Assembly: GCA_029817715.1 (NCBI GenBank)
Contig: JARUPY010000318.1
Span: 62,001 to 126,000, forward strand
Length of the DNA stretch: 64,000 nt
Source of the DNA: Melastoma dodecandrum
Lineage: Eukaryota > Streptophyta > Magnoliopsida > Myrtales > Melastomataceae
Direction: 5' to 3'
Below, piece by piece: positions 34,570 to 44,970 of the stretch (the first letter of the stretch is position 1; each line of letters opens with the position of its first letter). The notes beneath the pieces were generated by a model. That model searched no databases. It had not been told where the DNA came from and worked only from the letters and a program-made list of their open reading frames with translations. The translations under genes and the position numbers were made by a program.

Positions 34570-37500
34570 TGTGTTGTTAAATGCGCGCTTAAAGCGCCTA
34601 GCTACGGCGGAGCGCGGCGACAATGCTTCGTGTTTGGGCGTTGGCACGTGCTTCGTACTTAAAGCATTGGGCGTCGGGCGCACAGAAGCCCCCTAGGTGC
34701 AACGGGAATAAAACGACATATCTCTTCCCTTTGCCCTATAATGCTACCATTCTCTTTCCTCCTCCTCTTCCCCCGTCGTTTCTCTGCTTTCGTCCTCTGT
34801 CACTGCCCTACCCCGTCCTCCGCTGCTGTTTCTCAACTTCCATCCTTTGTCGTTGCCATTCCCTTCCTTCACAGTCGTTCTTCCATTGTCGTCCCTCCTT
34901 TGTTGTCGACTTCCTCTCCCACCAACGTCCCCTCCCTTCCCCCTCCTTTGTCGCCGCCCTTCCCCCTCTTATGACGTCGTTCCTCCCCTGTCGTCATCTG
35001 TCGCTGCCATTCCCCCTCCTCTGTCGCCCTTCTCCATCATTTACTACTGTCGCTACCACTATCGTTCCTCCGCCTCCTCCATTCGTTGTCGTTGTCGGTA
35101 GCCTTCTCCATCCCTTCCATTTTTATCAACTTCATTTTTTTAGTGATATTATGAATGGATTATTGGGACTAATTATTGGAGAATGTATTGATGGGGTTGG
35201 TTGATTGATATTAGGAAATGGATTCATTGAAATCTTTCAAATCTTCGAGAAGAGACATTAGCTAGTCGTACAATTATGTGAAAGATCCAAAACAGCCGAA
35301 TGCAGTCACTTGCAATTTAAGTGGCTATACGTCTAAAGGTAGTATTTAATGTGCAAAACAACTCCAAATAGGATACTTTAGTAATGCTAGAGCACGTGTC
35401 AAATGTCTTAAAGAAGTGAAGGATGAGATATGTAGCAAGATGGATGGGGCAAAGATAGCACGACTAAAAGCGATTGGCAGTATTACATCCATTCTAATTG
35501 ACAACGGCATCCATATAAAAGTTGACGATTCCCTTGTTCATTCGAAAAGAACAGCATCATCAAGAGGGGAAGTAAGTCAAAAATGAAGTAAAGGAAAGGG
35601 GCAAGATGAGGTAGCAGATTGTGGTGGATGCATGTGACAAAGAGGCGTGGAATAAAGTCATACAGAGCATTGCTAGATGGTTTTATCAGGTTGGCATTCC
35701 TTTCAGTATGGTGAATTTACCGACTTTCGGTAAGATGGTGGATGATATTGGAAGATATGGTCCTAACTTGAAGCCACCGAGTTACCATGAGATGCAGGTT
35801 ACGCTGCTCAAGAATGAGGTTACTCACATGAAGGAATTGATAAAGATCAATCACGTGGAGAGTTGGTCCGACTATGGTTTGTTCGATAGAGTTCGATGGA
35901 TGGATAGACATAAGTGGTAAAAGTTTGACCAACTTCTTGGTGCATTCTTTAAAGGGAAACATATTTTTTAAATCTATTGATGCTTCCGCCTATTCAAAGA
36001 TGGGAGAAAAGTTATTTGAATAGCTTGATCAGTTTGTTGATGAGATTGGAACGAAGAACATTGCACCGGGCAGTAACTATGTATTGGCTAAAATTTTAAT
36101 CTCATGTTTCTTATGCAAGCATCTTAGCTTTGTAATGAATACAATAAAGTTGATTCAGGCAAAGATAAAGTATTTATATTGGACTCCCTGTGCTGCTCAT
36201 TTATTGACCTGTTGTTGGAACATACATGAAAGATTCCACAAGTGAAGAGGCCTATTGAACAAGCCATTTTCTTGGTATGATTTATATATATCATGGCAGT
36301 GTCTTGAATATATTGAGATCGTACATAGAGAAGAAGGAGTTGGTCTGACATGGAGTTACCAGATTTGTAACGAGGTTTATCACGTTGCAAAGGCTACATC
36401 TGCTAAAGAATAACATAAGAAAGATGTTCGGATCGCAGGTATTTTCCTCTTAGCTATTTGTATGTTATGTTCAAGTCATTTGTTAAATTGGTAATATATA
36501 TACACTCTTCACAAGAATGGGAGATGAACAAGTTATCCAAGATGGTTAAATGGAAAAAAGGCTTCTGGAATTGTGCACCGAAGAACTTTTTGGATAGTGT
36601 GCTATATGCATTGCAAGTGATGGGTACACTTGTGATGATTCTTTGGCTTATGGATAATGAAAAGAAGCCAACCGTGCGATATATTTATGAGGCAATAAAT
36701 AGGGCCAAACAGACGATTCAAAGGTTTTTAAATGGAAATGAAGAAATGTATGAAGATATCTTCAAAATGATTGATGATAGATGGAATTGTCAGCTTCACC
36801 ATCCATTGCATGCAGTGGGACATTACTTGAATCATGCTCATTGTGATCGCAACTCCACATATCTTAGCGACTTAGAAGTCATTACTGGATTACATGCTTG
36901 CGTAGAAAGGTTGAATCCGATTATAGTTGTTCAAGATAAGATCCATAAAGAAATGGCATACTATTTGAGAAGCGCTAGGAATTTTGGAATACCCTTGGCC
37001 AACCGATGTAGGACTCAACGATCACCGGGTACTTTCGTCTTAGCTATTTAAATTTACATATTCAATGCTATAGTTGTTTAATGAATCATTAACATATATA
37101 TAATTTCATGACGGTGAAGTAGTGGGTTTTGTTTGGTGGTGATACCCTCACTCTTCAAAAATTTGCGATAATACTACGTTTGACGTGTAGTGCAACTGGT
37201 TGTACGTAAAACTGGAATACTATTGAGCATGTTAGCCCCTTCATCATACCATTAACATTTTCTATTATGAGAATTTCACATTCTACTTTTTCAATGTAGA
37301 TTCATCCTAAGAAGAGGAATCGACTATAACATCAAAGGTTGCTAGACCTTGCCTATGTGAAGTACAACCAAAATATCAAAGCAAGACACGGTGCACAAGA
37401 TAGTATTGATCCTCTTTGCATGGATAGTATTGATTATTCTAATGAGTGGCTAGTTAGTGAGATTGAAAAGACCAAGATGAGTCGCAGTGAGGGAGCGTTG

Positions 37501-37890
37501 GATGTTGATCACGTCGTGAGGAACACCCAGAGTTCAAGTAGTTTGAGAACGTTTGATGATGATGAAGTCCATACCGATGTCGAGGAGGAGATTGAAGGAG
37601 ATGTGGATGGAAATAACACTTTAGTGAATTGCGGATATGATGATGACAACCATGATAACAACATAGATTTAGATGTTTACATTGTTGTATTTTCATGTCC
37701 TTTTGTTATAAAGGTCACACTTCCAAACTTTGGTTTCATTGCATTCAAAGATGAATTGATCGTACATTGAAATTATTTAGATAAATTATATTTTCTTTTT
37801 AAAATTGGCGCCTACATGTCAAAAGCGTGTCGTGCGCATTGCGATTAAAGCGACTTGAGATGCCTACGCTTTGCGCTTAAATCGATTTGG
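34570..37890 (+). mobile_element. hAT element relic (approximate limits)
   Basis: A hAT transposase pseudogene lies within it (35221-37770). Outside it, both flanks carry GC-rich subterminal motifs of the kind seen in plant hATs: GCGCTTAAAGCGCC near 34588 at the left, and repeated AAAGCG / GCGCTTAAA units around 37820-37890 at the right. I did not find a matching terminal inverted repeat or 8-bp target duplication, so the limits are estimates. 34730-35130 is CT-rich low-complexity DNA. Confidence 0.55.
35221..37770 (+). pseudogene. hAT-family transposase pseudogene
   Basis: Order of features on the plus strand: a decayed BED zinc finger (KDPKQPNAVTCNLSGYTSKG near 35280-35340, second Cys lost); a DUF659-like segment with ARWFYQVGIPFSMVNLPTF and YGPNLKPPSYHEM (35650-35810); a long helical section WNCAPKNFLDSVLYALQVMG...LMDNEKKPTVRYIYEAI...DDRWNCQLHHPLHAVGHYLN (36540-36840); and the C-terminal hAT dimerisation block LQKFAIILRLTCSATGCT-stop-NWNTIEH (37153-37233). 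A KYNQNIKAR...NEWL tail follows. Frame changes and stops between these blocks mean no active enzyme. An Asp/Glu-rich tail ends at 37770. Confidence 0.85.
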
Positions 37891-37894
37891 GATG

Positions 37895-38250
37895 TGTCCT
37901 ATTAAAAATGTGTTGTGCGTAATTATATGCACGAATCGATTATAGCACGTAAGATATCATTCCCAGAAGGACTACTTTGTTTCTGAGTATCAAATCAAAC
38001 CTTTAAATATTGTCTAGATCAATCGAATTAAGGACGAATTAAACAAAATTACAAAAGTAAAATCGGCAAGGATAATATGAAAATACCAATTAAGAGGGTC
38101 CAGGACAACTAAATTTACTTGGCTTATTGTTGATCAATTGAATGCTTAGATAAATTGTCTGAGGATTTCGAATATGCTGTCATATAATTTAGATGTATCC
38201 CTACGTTCTATATTCAATTAACTCCTAACATTCAATTCAATTAACATTAA
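37895..38250 (-). repeat. Truncated 3' LTR of the deleted element
   Basis: Diverged direct copy of 38573-38950. Shared landmarks are ATGTGTTGTGCG, CGATTATAGCAC/TACAC, TTTCTGAGTA and TTTAGATGTATCC. Confidence 0.6.
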
Positions 38251-38954
38251 CCGTGATATCCCTGTCTGAACATCACCCACGGTTGGAATCGCATAGTCTC
38301 CCAATGCCTTTTGATCCTCCATGTTTCTATTTTCTAGAGCCATCTTCAGTGTTGTTTTCTTAGTCTTGCTTCTTTCCTTAGAACACGACATGACCGCTCG
38401 ATATCCGGGCTATACTCCAAAGAATTAGCACTTCGGCTATGTCGCATCCACCGAGAGTATTCCTAAGAAAGAAAAAGAAAATAAAGTGAAATAAAATGAA
38501 AAAATCTAGTCTAATATGAGTCTAGTATTGATATCAAGAAATAAAAATTAGTCCCCGGCAATGTGCCAAAAACTTGTTATGCTAAAAATGTGTTGTGCGC
38601 AAGTATACACACCAATCGATTATAGTACACAAGATAATGTTCTCACGAGGACTAATTGTTTCTGAGTAGCAAATCAAACCCCTAAATATTATCTAAGACT
38701 AATCGAGTAAAAGAAGAATGACAACAAAATAACGAATGTAAAATCAGCAAGGATAATATGAAAATATCAATTATGAAAGTCTAGGGCAATTAACTTTACT
38801 TAACATGTTGTTGATCAATTAACCGCTTAGATAAAATTGTCTGAGGATTTAGATCATACTCTCATATAATTTAGATGTATCCTTACGCTCTATATTCAAT
38901 AAAACTTCTAGAATTCAATTCAAATAATATTAGTCGTGATATATCTATCCACAA

Positions 38955-38963
38955 TTAATATTA
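38955..38963. repeat. 9-bp target duplication of the Pack-MULE (left)
   Basis: TTAATATTA, perfectly repeated at 40190-40198. Nine bases is the Mutator superfamily hallmark. Confidence 0.92.
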
Positions 38964-40189
38964 GGCAAAATATCAAATTATGGCCTCAACTATTGACCAA
39001 CTTTCTATTTTGGCCTAAACTTTGTTTGTTATATGATTTTGACCCGAACTTCTGTTTTAACCTATTTTATGGCCCGATGTCGACGACATTACGAGCTTAC
39101 TGACGTGGAATTAACGTCAGCTGACGTGGATTTGACGTGGCAAAATTTTCGCTCTCCACGTCACTCCTACGTAGCGACGCGTGGACACAAAATTATTCCC
39201 CTGACCCCTCTTTTGCCATCTCCTATTCTTCCCGATCGAGAACCCTAATCCCCCTTTCTTTACCCCTTTCGTCACTTGCCTCCGTCACCCGGTCCTCCGA
39301 TAAGCCTCCCCATCCCCTTCCCTCTAGAAACGGATCCCCCTCGTTTGGACTCCCTCCTGGTCAAACGCAGCACGAGCTTGTCCCCGTACCAGTCCCCTTC
39401 GACCTTCCCGATCACGGCCGCCCTCCCGCCAAGCCTAACATGGGCGACAACAACTTTATTAGCGGGTCCGACGGGAGCCCTGGCGAACTCGGGGGTTCCC
39501 ACTGGAGCATCTTCCACTGGGAGTAGATGTCAGGGTGCATGAGGTTGTCGTGGACGTGGACCGAGGGGACGAACTCCCTTCGCGGGCCCCCAAAGCAGCA
39601 GACGAGCGGGGGGTCCTCGTCAATGCCATCGTCAAACTCGAGGTCGGAGTAGGTGTCTGATTCGGCGTCGGAGCTGTGGTCGGTGTGGGAACCTACGGAC
39701 GAAGGGGGAGGAGGGGGAGGGGGGGAGGGGGGGATTTCTTGGGCCTGCCGGGCCTGGTTGAGGTATTGGAACGGCGTTCGGCAGAGGAAGAGGAAGCGGC
39801 GAGAAGTGGATGAAGACGACGAGGAGAACGACGACAGAATAGAGGGGAAGAGGGGGAGGAGGAGGAGGAAGGAGATGAAGAGGGAATGCAGACCGTACTG
39901 CCTTTCTTCTTCACCCAGCAAATGTTTTAGGATTTTTCAAGGTAAAATATCAAATTATGGTCTCGTGTCCACGTGTCTCCGCGTAGGAATGACGTGGAGA
40001 GCGAAAATTTTGCCACGTCGGATCCACGTCAGCTGACGTTAATTCCACGTCAGCAAGCTCGTAACGTCGTCGACGTCGGGCCATAAAATAGGTTAAAACA
40101 GAAGTTCGGGTCAAAATCATATAACAAACAAAGTTTAGGCCAAAACAGAAAGTTGGTCAATAGTTGAGGCCATAATTTGATATTTTGCC
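38964..40189. mobile_element. Pack-MULE carrying an FLN1-type gene fragment
   Basis: A 1226-bp element begins GGCAAAATATCAAATTATGG and ends with its inverse. The terminal inverted repeats run for about 225 bp (38964-39189 versus about 39964-40189) and are highly similar. Both carry several CCACGTCA / TGACGTGG motifs. It is flanked by perfect 9-bp duplications. Between the repeats is GC-rich sequence with clear similarity to a host gene (next entry) and no transposase, which is the definition of a Pack-MULE. Just inside the right repeat (about 39941-39962) another copy of the terminal motif occurs in the same orientation as the left end, so the right end looks like a small inverted-repeat unit by itself. 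Confidence 0.9.
39272..39921 (-). pseudogene. Captured FRUCTOKINASE-LIKE (FLN1-type) first-exon fragment
   Basis: FLN proteins are pfkB-type, catalytically doubtful kinases of the plastid-encoded RNA polymerase complex in chloroplasts. The minus-strand ORF (39921-39412) has a Ser-rich start, a poly-Pro run, an acidic stretch and then DEDPPLVCCFG and MHPDIYSQWKMLQWEPP, which match the pre-pfkB region of FLN1. A one-base shift near 39500 moves the continuing homology (EFARAPVGP...VAHVRLGGRAAVIGKV) to the next frame (39517-39272). The fragment stops near FLN1's early pfkB fold, without ATP-binding or catalytic parts. It is a pseudogene fragment; the donor gene is elsewhere. Confidence 0.85.
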
Positions 40190-40198
40190 TTAATATTA
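40190..40198. repeat. 9-bp target duplication of the Pack-MULE (right)
   Basis: TTAATATTA, partner of 38955-38963. Confidence 0.92.
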
Positions 40199-41155
40199 AT
40201 CTACCTCAAAATTCACTTCAATTAATATTAGTTGTGATATCCCTATCTATATGCACTATTAACCTGTTCTTTAATTTTCCTCTCGAATCAATCTTATACC
40301 TCCCGATGCTAAGGTAATTCAAGTTAATTCAGAAATCGATGTCAATCGTATTTCGGAAAAATAAACACACGAGCACATAAAAAACACCATACTTTCAAAT
40401 AAATAAGTCACGTTCAAAATAACTTCGACAAGTATCGCAAACTTTGCATCCTAGATAAGAAAATTAGCTCATAGCAAACAAATTCAGCAACACCGAAGAA
40501 AACATGCAATCCATATCAAAATAATAAAATAAACTCGAGTCTCGATTGCAACAGTCTATCGTATGTATGTGAAAAAAACCCAATGACAGTCCCTCCGGAG
40601 GTTCTCGAACTATTTTCCCTTTTTCCTAAGGTAAACCTAAAATATATAATATTCCTATAAAAAATTTCCTAATATTCTATAAGATTCTAAAAGGTCTAAG
40701 AAAATAAAATAAAACCTAAAAAGATTAAAAAGAGTAACTAATTATGCTCTTTCTTTTCAAATCGTAATATTGAGGAAGATTTCGTGGTTGAATAAGATCT
40801 TGTACAGATCGACGAAGGTCGCATCCTTCCATCGACGTGTCTTTCTCTCGGTAGATTCCCAAGGACACACTGTTCAAATTGGATGGTCGTGTCCTTCTGC
40901 TCTCTGTAATGCGCTAATCCAGGAAGGTCGTGTCCCTAAGATTGGAGGACACGTCTTCCACTATTATGTGATTTTATGCACTTTGTCACTTTTTCATTTA
41001 CAAATTTCTTTATTTTCTTACATCAAATCACAACAAATCTAACATGTATCAATTAGCATCCAATTAATCTCGAAATTAACTCAAAATCAAATAAATTAAT
41101 AAAAACCGAATTAATACTAAACTAAAAATACAATAATTTCTATGAAAATCTATCA

Positions 41156-43258
41156 TCAACTCTCAAACTAGTCTTGTAAAGCCCCATTAAGAGTATCATA
41201 TAACTCTACTTTCATATAGTTATCAGGATGTTTGCACTTTAACGCTTTAATCACTATGATATAAGCTACATATAATACTCAATACATATAATGGTTAGAC
41301 TTATTATTTAATAGGCCGGAACATCCATAAAATATATCATTATTTATGAATTAGGATATATAACCCAAAAAATATCATTACACTTGAATTGGTAATAGTT
41401 CATGACCATATTTATAATCTAGGCCCAAACATATTTAACACTAAAATATAAGTGTGAATAAATCTAAATGCCGCCGATCAATATAATAGATTATTTGAAT
41501 TGAATTATATTATTTTTGGCATTAATATTTATTAGTATAATAAAATAAACTAATCGGAGTTCACTCACTTCCCCCCTACTTCCTTTTTTCTATTTTTTAA
41601 GATTGAGGATATAGAAAGATCAACCGTTCGTTGATCACGCGGATAGCACGTGATCTCCCCTTTTATTTTTAACTTAAAATGCGATGGGTTTGGGCGGTTG
41701 CTCCTCGGCCTGCAAGACGACACGCGCCGCCGTGGGAGTGGTCCCTCTCCTTCCCTTGCCTTTCCTCCATCTTCGTCCGGCGGATTCCAGTTCTCGTATC
41801 CGGCCAACGAAATTCTGGTTCGGCTTCCTCATCTTCCCGTCGTGGTTTGGCCACAGAACGCTCCGGTGAATCGGCTGCCTGTCGTTCGTCTTCTGTTCCG
41901 TCTGCCTCTTTTTTCTGGATTGGAAAGAAGTCACGATTTTGATGTCATCGAAAGTCAGGGAGAAGCGATGTGCGCGCTCGCGGTGATTTTTTTTTTTTTG
42001 TATGTTTCGTTTGATTGATGGACGCCGTGTAGCGAGGTTAATCCATTGTTGAGCTCGGTATCTGTTGATTCAATGTACCCCATAGTATATTCTGGTGATT
42101 GACGCGTTTCTGACGAACGTTGCGGTTTTTGGTTAGTTTGATTGGATTGTGCTTTTAGGGATAGTTGACAAAACGATGGAATTTATTGATTTAATTGTTG
42201 CTTATCAGTAGTTATGTTCGAGCTGTTGGGAAGTGGAGAATCTTAACTCCCTGTTTCTTTTATAATTGTTTTCTTCAGTTAACTTGGTGATTTTGCATTT
42301 TTTGCAATCGATATGAATGTTCATGTTAATACAATGAGTAATGTACAGTTTTTTTCGTCTCAGTTTGGGTCAATATCATTTCCCTACGGTTTAAAAATCA
42401 TGCCTTGATGATATTAGAGGCAAGGGGTTAAGTACATGTCGACACTAAACATGAAGAAGAAAGAAAACACCCCATTTGTTTAATCTGCTTTTTGCTGTTG
42501 TATTTTATCTCTTTCAGAGGTTTGCATGGGTATTGTTAAGGCTCTCCGTGAAACATTTTCTGCAACAAAAGGCACAACTTCAGAATACGTGAGACTAGTA
42601 GGTATAAAGGCACATACCAAAACGTTGTGAATCCAATAAATTTTGTAAAAATAAAAGCACCCGTACCATTAAATTGTTTGAAGTTATTGCCTCCTTTTGT
42701 TTCTTTGGAAAATGCCAACTATTTTGCAGGATAAATCTTATCGGGCTTTTGCCGATAGAGAAATAATAATTTTCTACAGAATGTTTCCGATAAGTGATGA
42801 TTTTCTGCAAAGGTTTCAGATTATTTAGTTCTTTAAGTTTTTATATTGTAGAATTTCATTAGTTTGATGTGTTTATCCATTCGACCGGCGGTTATCATGT
42901 CTTTATCTTTCTTCTGTTGGAAACAACAGTGGCATGGCATCATATTGCATGTGTCCTGATGGTTTATTTTTTGCTTGAAGTTTGTCAACTACTTCTTTGA
43001 GAAATCATTGATTAGAATGCTTGTGACCTTAAAATGTGAACTAATAGTGGCGAGATATATGTTGGCTGGTGTTGAAACTGTGTCCCTCACCTTGCCCTTC
43101 ACGGGCAATGGCAAAGGTGTAGTATGTTTTATTGGTTATTGGTTGGGTTTGACGATTTCCTTTGTTATTTTCTTTTGTTCGTCATTATTTTTGTGATATT
43201 TCTACGAAGAGGTTGATCATCAAACACAAATTACTGACAATGAAACTTCATTTTATCA
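41156..43258 (+). promoter_or_regulatory. Upstream and probable 5' UTR / intron region of the purine permease gene
   Basis: 41156-41560 is AT-rich with no gene seen. 41640-42000 is GC-rich and could hold a leader exon. 42000-43250 looks like an AT-rich intron ending in a pyrimidine-containing stretch with CAG at about 43263. A short coding first exon, common in purine permease genes, is possible here (for example the ATG near 41942) but could not be proved. Confidence 0.35.
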
Positions 43259-44353
43259 ATGACAGATCAAACAGTGGCAAGCATGAATGACGACAATCAA
43301 CCCGTGAGTCATTTTCATCTGCAGAAACTTGGACGTTGGCAATGGTGGTCCCTAGTGGTGGCCAACATTTTCTTCCTCATAGCAGGACAGGCTGCGGGTG
43401 TTGTACTGGGGAGATCTTATTATGATCAAGGTGGTAATAGTAAATGGTTAGCAACACTCGTTCAGACAGTTGGCTGCCCTATCCTATATATCCCCCTGGC
43501 TCTTATACCATCCGACAAAGATCCTGCACCTTCATCCGAGGGAGCTTCTCTAAAACTGATTGCCTTGGTCTACTTCACCCTTGGAGTCATGGTTGCTGGT
43601 GATAACTGGTTATACTCTGTAGGGCTGCTGTATCTCTCCGCTTCTACTTACTCTCTTATCTGCGCTACTCAGTTAGCTTTCAATGCTGTATTCTCGTTCT
43701 TCCTAAATTCCCAGAAGTTCACGAACTCCGTGGTCATTCTTTCCTTATCCGCTGCCCTCATTGCTGTCAATGATGATTCCGAAGGACCTTCTGGGGTGAC
43801 TAAAGGGAAGTACTTTATCGGCTTTATATGTACACTCGCAGCTTCGGCCCTTTATTCTCTGCTGCTTTCCCTGATGCAACTCTCCTTTGAAAAAGTTCTG
43901 AAAAGGGAGATCTTCAGGGTGGTGTTGGATATGCAAATATATACTTCCATGGTTGCTACCTTTGTTGCTGTTATCGGGCTTTTTGCAAGTGGGGAATGGA
44001 AGACCCTGCATGGGGAAATGAGAGGCTTCACGAAGGGGGAGGTCTCTTATGTGATGACTGTAGCGTGGACTGCTGTTGTATGGCAGGTATGTGCAGTTGG
44101 TGTTGTCGGCTTAATCTTCATGGTGTCTTCCCTCTTCTCCAACGTCATCAGCACTCTTTCTTTGGCAATCACTCCCATAGCCTCTGTGATAGTCTTTCAT
44201 GACAAGATGAACGGTGTCAAGGTCATCGCCATGCTTATGGCATTTTGGGGATTTGTGTCATACATCTACCAGAATCATCTGGATGATGTTAAAGCAAGGA
44301 GGAGACAGTCTGACGCTAATAATTCTTCAAATGATGTGGGGGGACCTTGGTGA
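43259..44353 (+). CDS. Purine permease (PUP) family transporter
   Basis: PUP proteins import purines, cytokinins and related bases across membranes by proton symport, within the drug/metabolite transporter superfamily. The 364-residue ORF has about ten hydrophobic helices. It starts after a polar N-tail with LGRWQWWSLVVANIFFLIAG (about 27-46), the classic PUP first helix, followed by GRSYYDQGGNSKWLATLVQT. Later marks are YSLICATQLAFNAVFSFFLN, GFICTLAASALYSLLLSLMQ and FSNVISTLSLAITPIASVIVF, ending with WGFVSYIYQ and a basic tail. Length is usual. The CAG at about 43263 may be a splice acceptor, in which case the first four residues come from an upstream exon. PUP10/11/21-like members look closest, from memory only. 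Intact. Confidence 0.92.
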   Translation: MTDQTVASMNDDNQPVSHFHLQKLGRWQWWSLVVANIFFLIAGQAAGVVLGRSYYDQGGNSKWLATLVQTVGCPILYIPLALIPSDKDPAPSSEGASLKLIALVYFTLGVMVAGDNWLYSVGLLYLSASTYSLICATQLAFNAVFSFFLNSQKFTNSVVILSLSAALIAVNDDSEGPSGVTKGKYFIGFICTLAASALYSLLLSLMQLSFEKVLKREIFRVVLDMQIYTSMVATFVAVIGLFASGEWKTLHGEMRGFTKGEVSYVMTVAWTAVVWQVCAVGVVGLIFMVSSLFSNVISTLSLAITPIASVIVFHDKMNGVKVIAMLMAFWGFVSYIYQNHLDDVKARRRQSDANNSSNDVGGPW

Positions 44354-44961
44354 TTATCTATCTCTTCCTATTGCTTTTCATATCGTGTAGGTTGCATGCA
44401 GTATTATTCCTCTGCAGTTATTTGATGCATCTGTTCTCCTTGTAAACTTGTGGTATTGAGGATGAGCTCGGGTGTTGAGTTTGATCGGAAAAGGATTAGA
44501 TAGCGTTCCACTGAATCTGGGGTTTAAGTTTATGGCTGCGTATTGCCGCCACTGTTCATGAATTTGGGTTGCCGTGACTTTCCCCGTCATTGCCTGGCAA
44601 TTGCCCGGCTGCAGGGAGTTCATCTAAATTGAATACAGGACTGTGTGCCGAATCTCAAAACAGCGACTAGCAACAGCAAAGTCATATTCCAATGCAATAC
44701 ACCGTTGGTGAGTCTCTCGGGACTTGTAATGAGATATCCATCCGAACTGGCGGGAGGTCACGAAAACTGTCATCATCATCCTACCTATATATATATATAT
44801 TCAAGGTTGCTCTTACATTTTTTGAGTTGGTGCATTGGGGACATCTGAATAAGGTGTTGGAATTTTGTTTTTCGGAAGGGGCTTTGAGCCATGAGCCCAC
44901 TATTTGCACCGCTTCAGGAAGGAAAGGCAATCCACTCTCCCAATTCTTATATAAAGAAGCT
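44354..44961. other. 3' UTR and flank of the purine permease gene
   Basis: No separate gene is supported. There is a TA dinucleotide run near 44787-44800. The segment ends at the target duplication of the foldback MULE. Confidence 0.35.
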
Positions 44962-44970
44962 CGTCGTCTC
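44962..44970. repeat. 9-bp target duplication of foldback MULE F2 (left)
   Basis: CGTCGTCTC; the partner at 46420-46428 is CATCGTCTC, 8 of 9 identical. Confidence 0.75.

Larger units (their letters stand above)
37895..41155 (-). mobile_element. Deleted LTR retrotransposon with tRNA-Asp-type primer site
   Basis: Two related direct copies start at about 37895 (TGTCCTATTAAAAATG) and 38573 (TGTTATGCTAAAAATG). Beside the second copy is a degenerate primer site (minus strand TGGCACATTGCCGGGGA, 38553-38569), resembling the complement of tRNA-Asp used by some plant elements. The first copy matches only for about 350 bp and then gives way to leader-like DNA, so the internal region and most of the 3' LTR are gone. 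No proteins are encoded. Confidence 0.6.
38573..41155 (-). repeat. 5' LTR of the deleted element, split by a Pack-MULE
   Basis: From TGTTATGC (38573) to a possible CA end at 41155 (TCTATCA). Without the 1235 bp of Pack-MULE plus one target copy it is about 1.35 kb. It contains three imperfect copies of a GGTCGTGTCC-type phrase (40815-40960). The outer boundary is a guess from the CA ending. Confidence 0.5.

Noticed and set aside
34623..35204. Plus-strand ORF of 193 codons rich in Ser, Pro, Phe, Leu
   Set aside because: It is CT-rich low-complexity sequence at the edge of a hAT relic with no domain; overlapping frames are equally open.
37895..38950. Apparent tandem duplication of ~370 bp 680 bp apart
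   Set aside because: A primer-site-like sequence sits exactly beside the second copy, so the pair is better read as two LTRs of a deleted element.
41650..42018. 122-codon plus-strand ORF upstream of the purine permease
   Set aside because: Several overlapping frames are open on both strands because of GC content; more likely leader sequence than a gene.
41570..42020. A definite coding first exon for the purine permease
   Set aside because: Possible splice donors exist, but none could be tied to the acceptor at about 43263 without transcript data.
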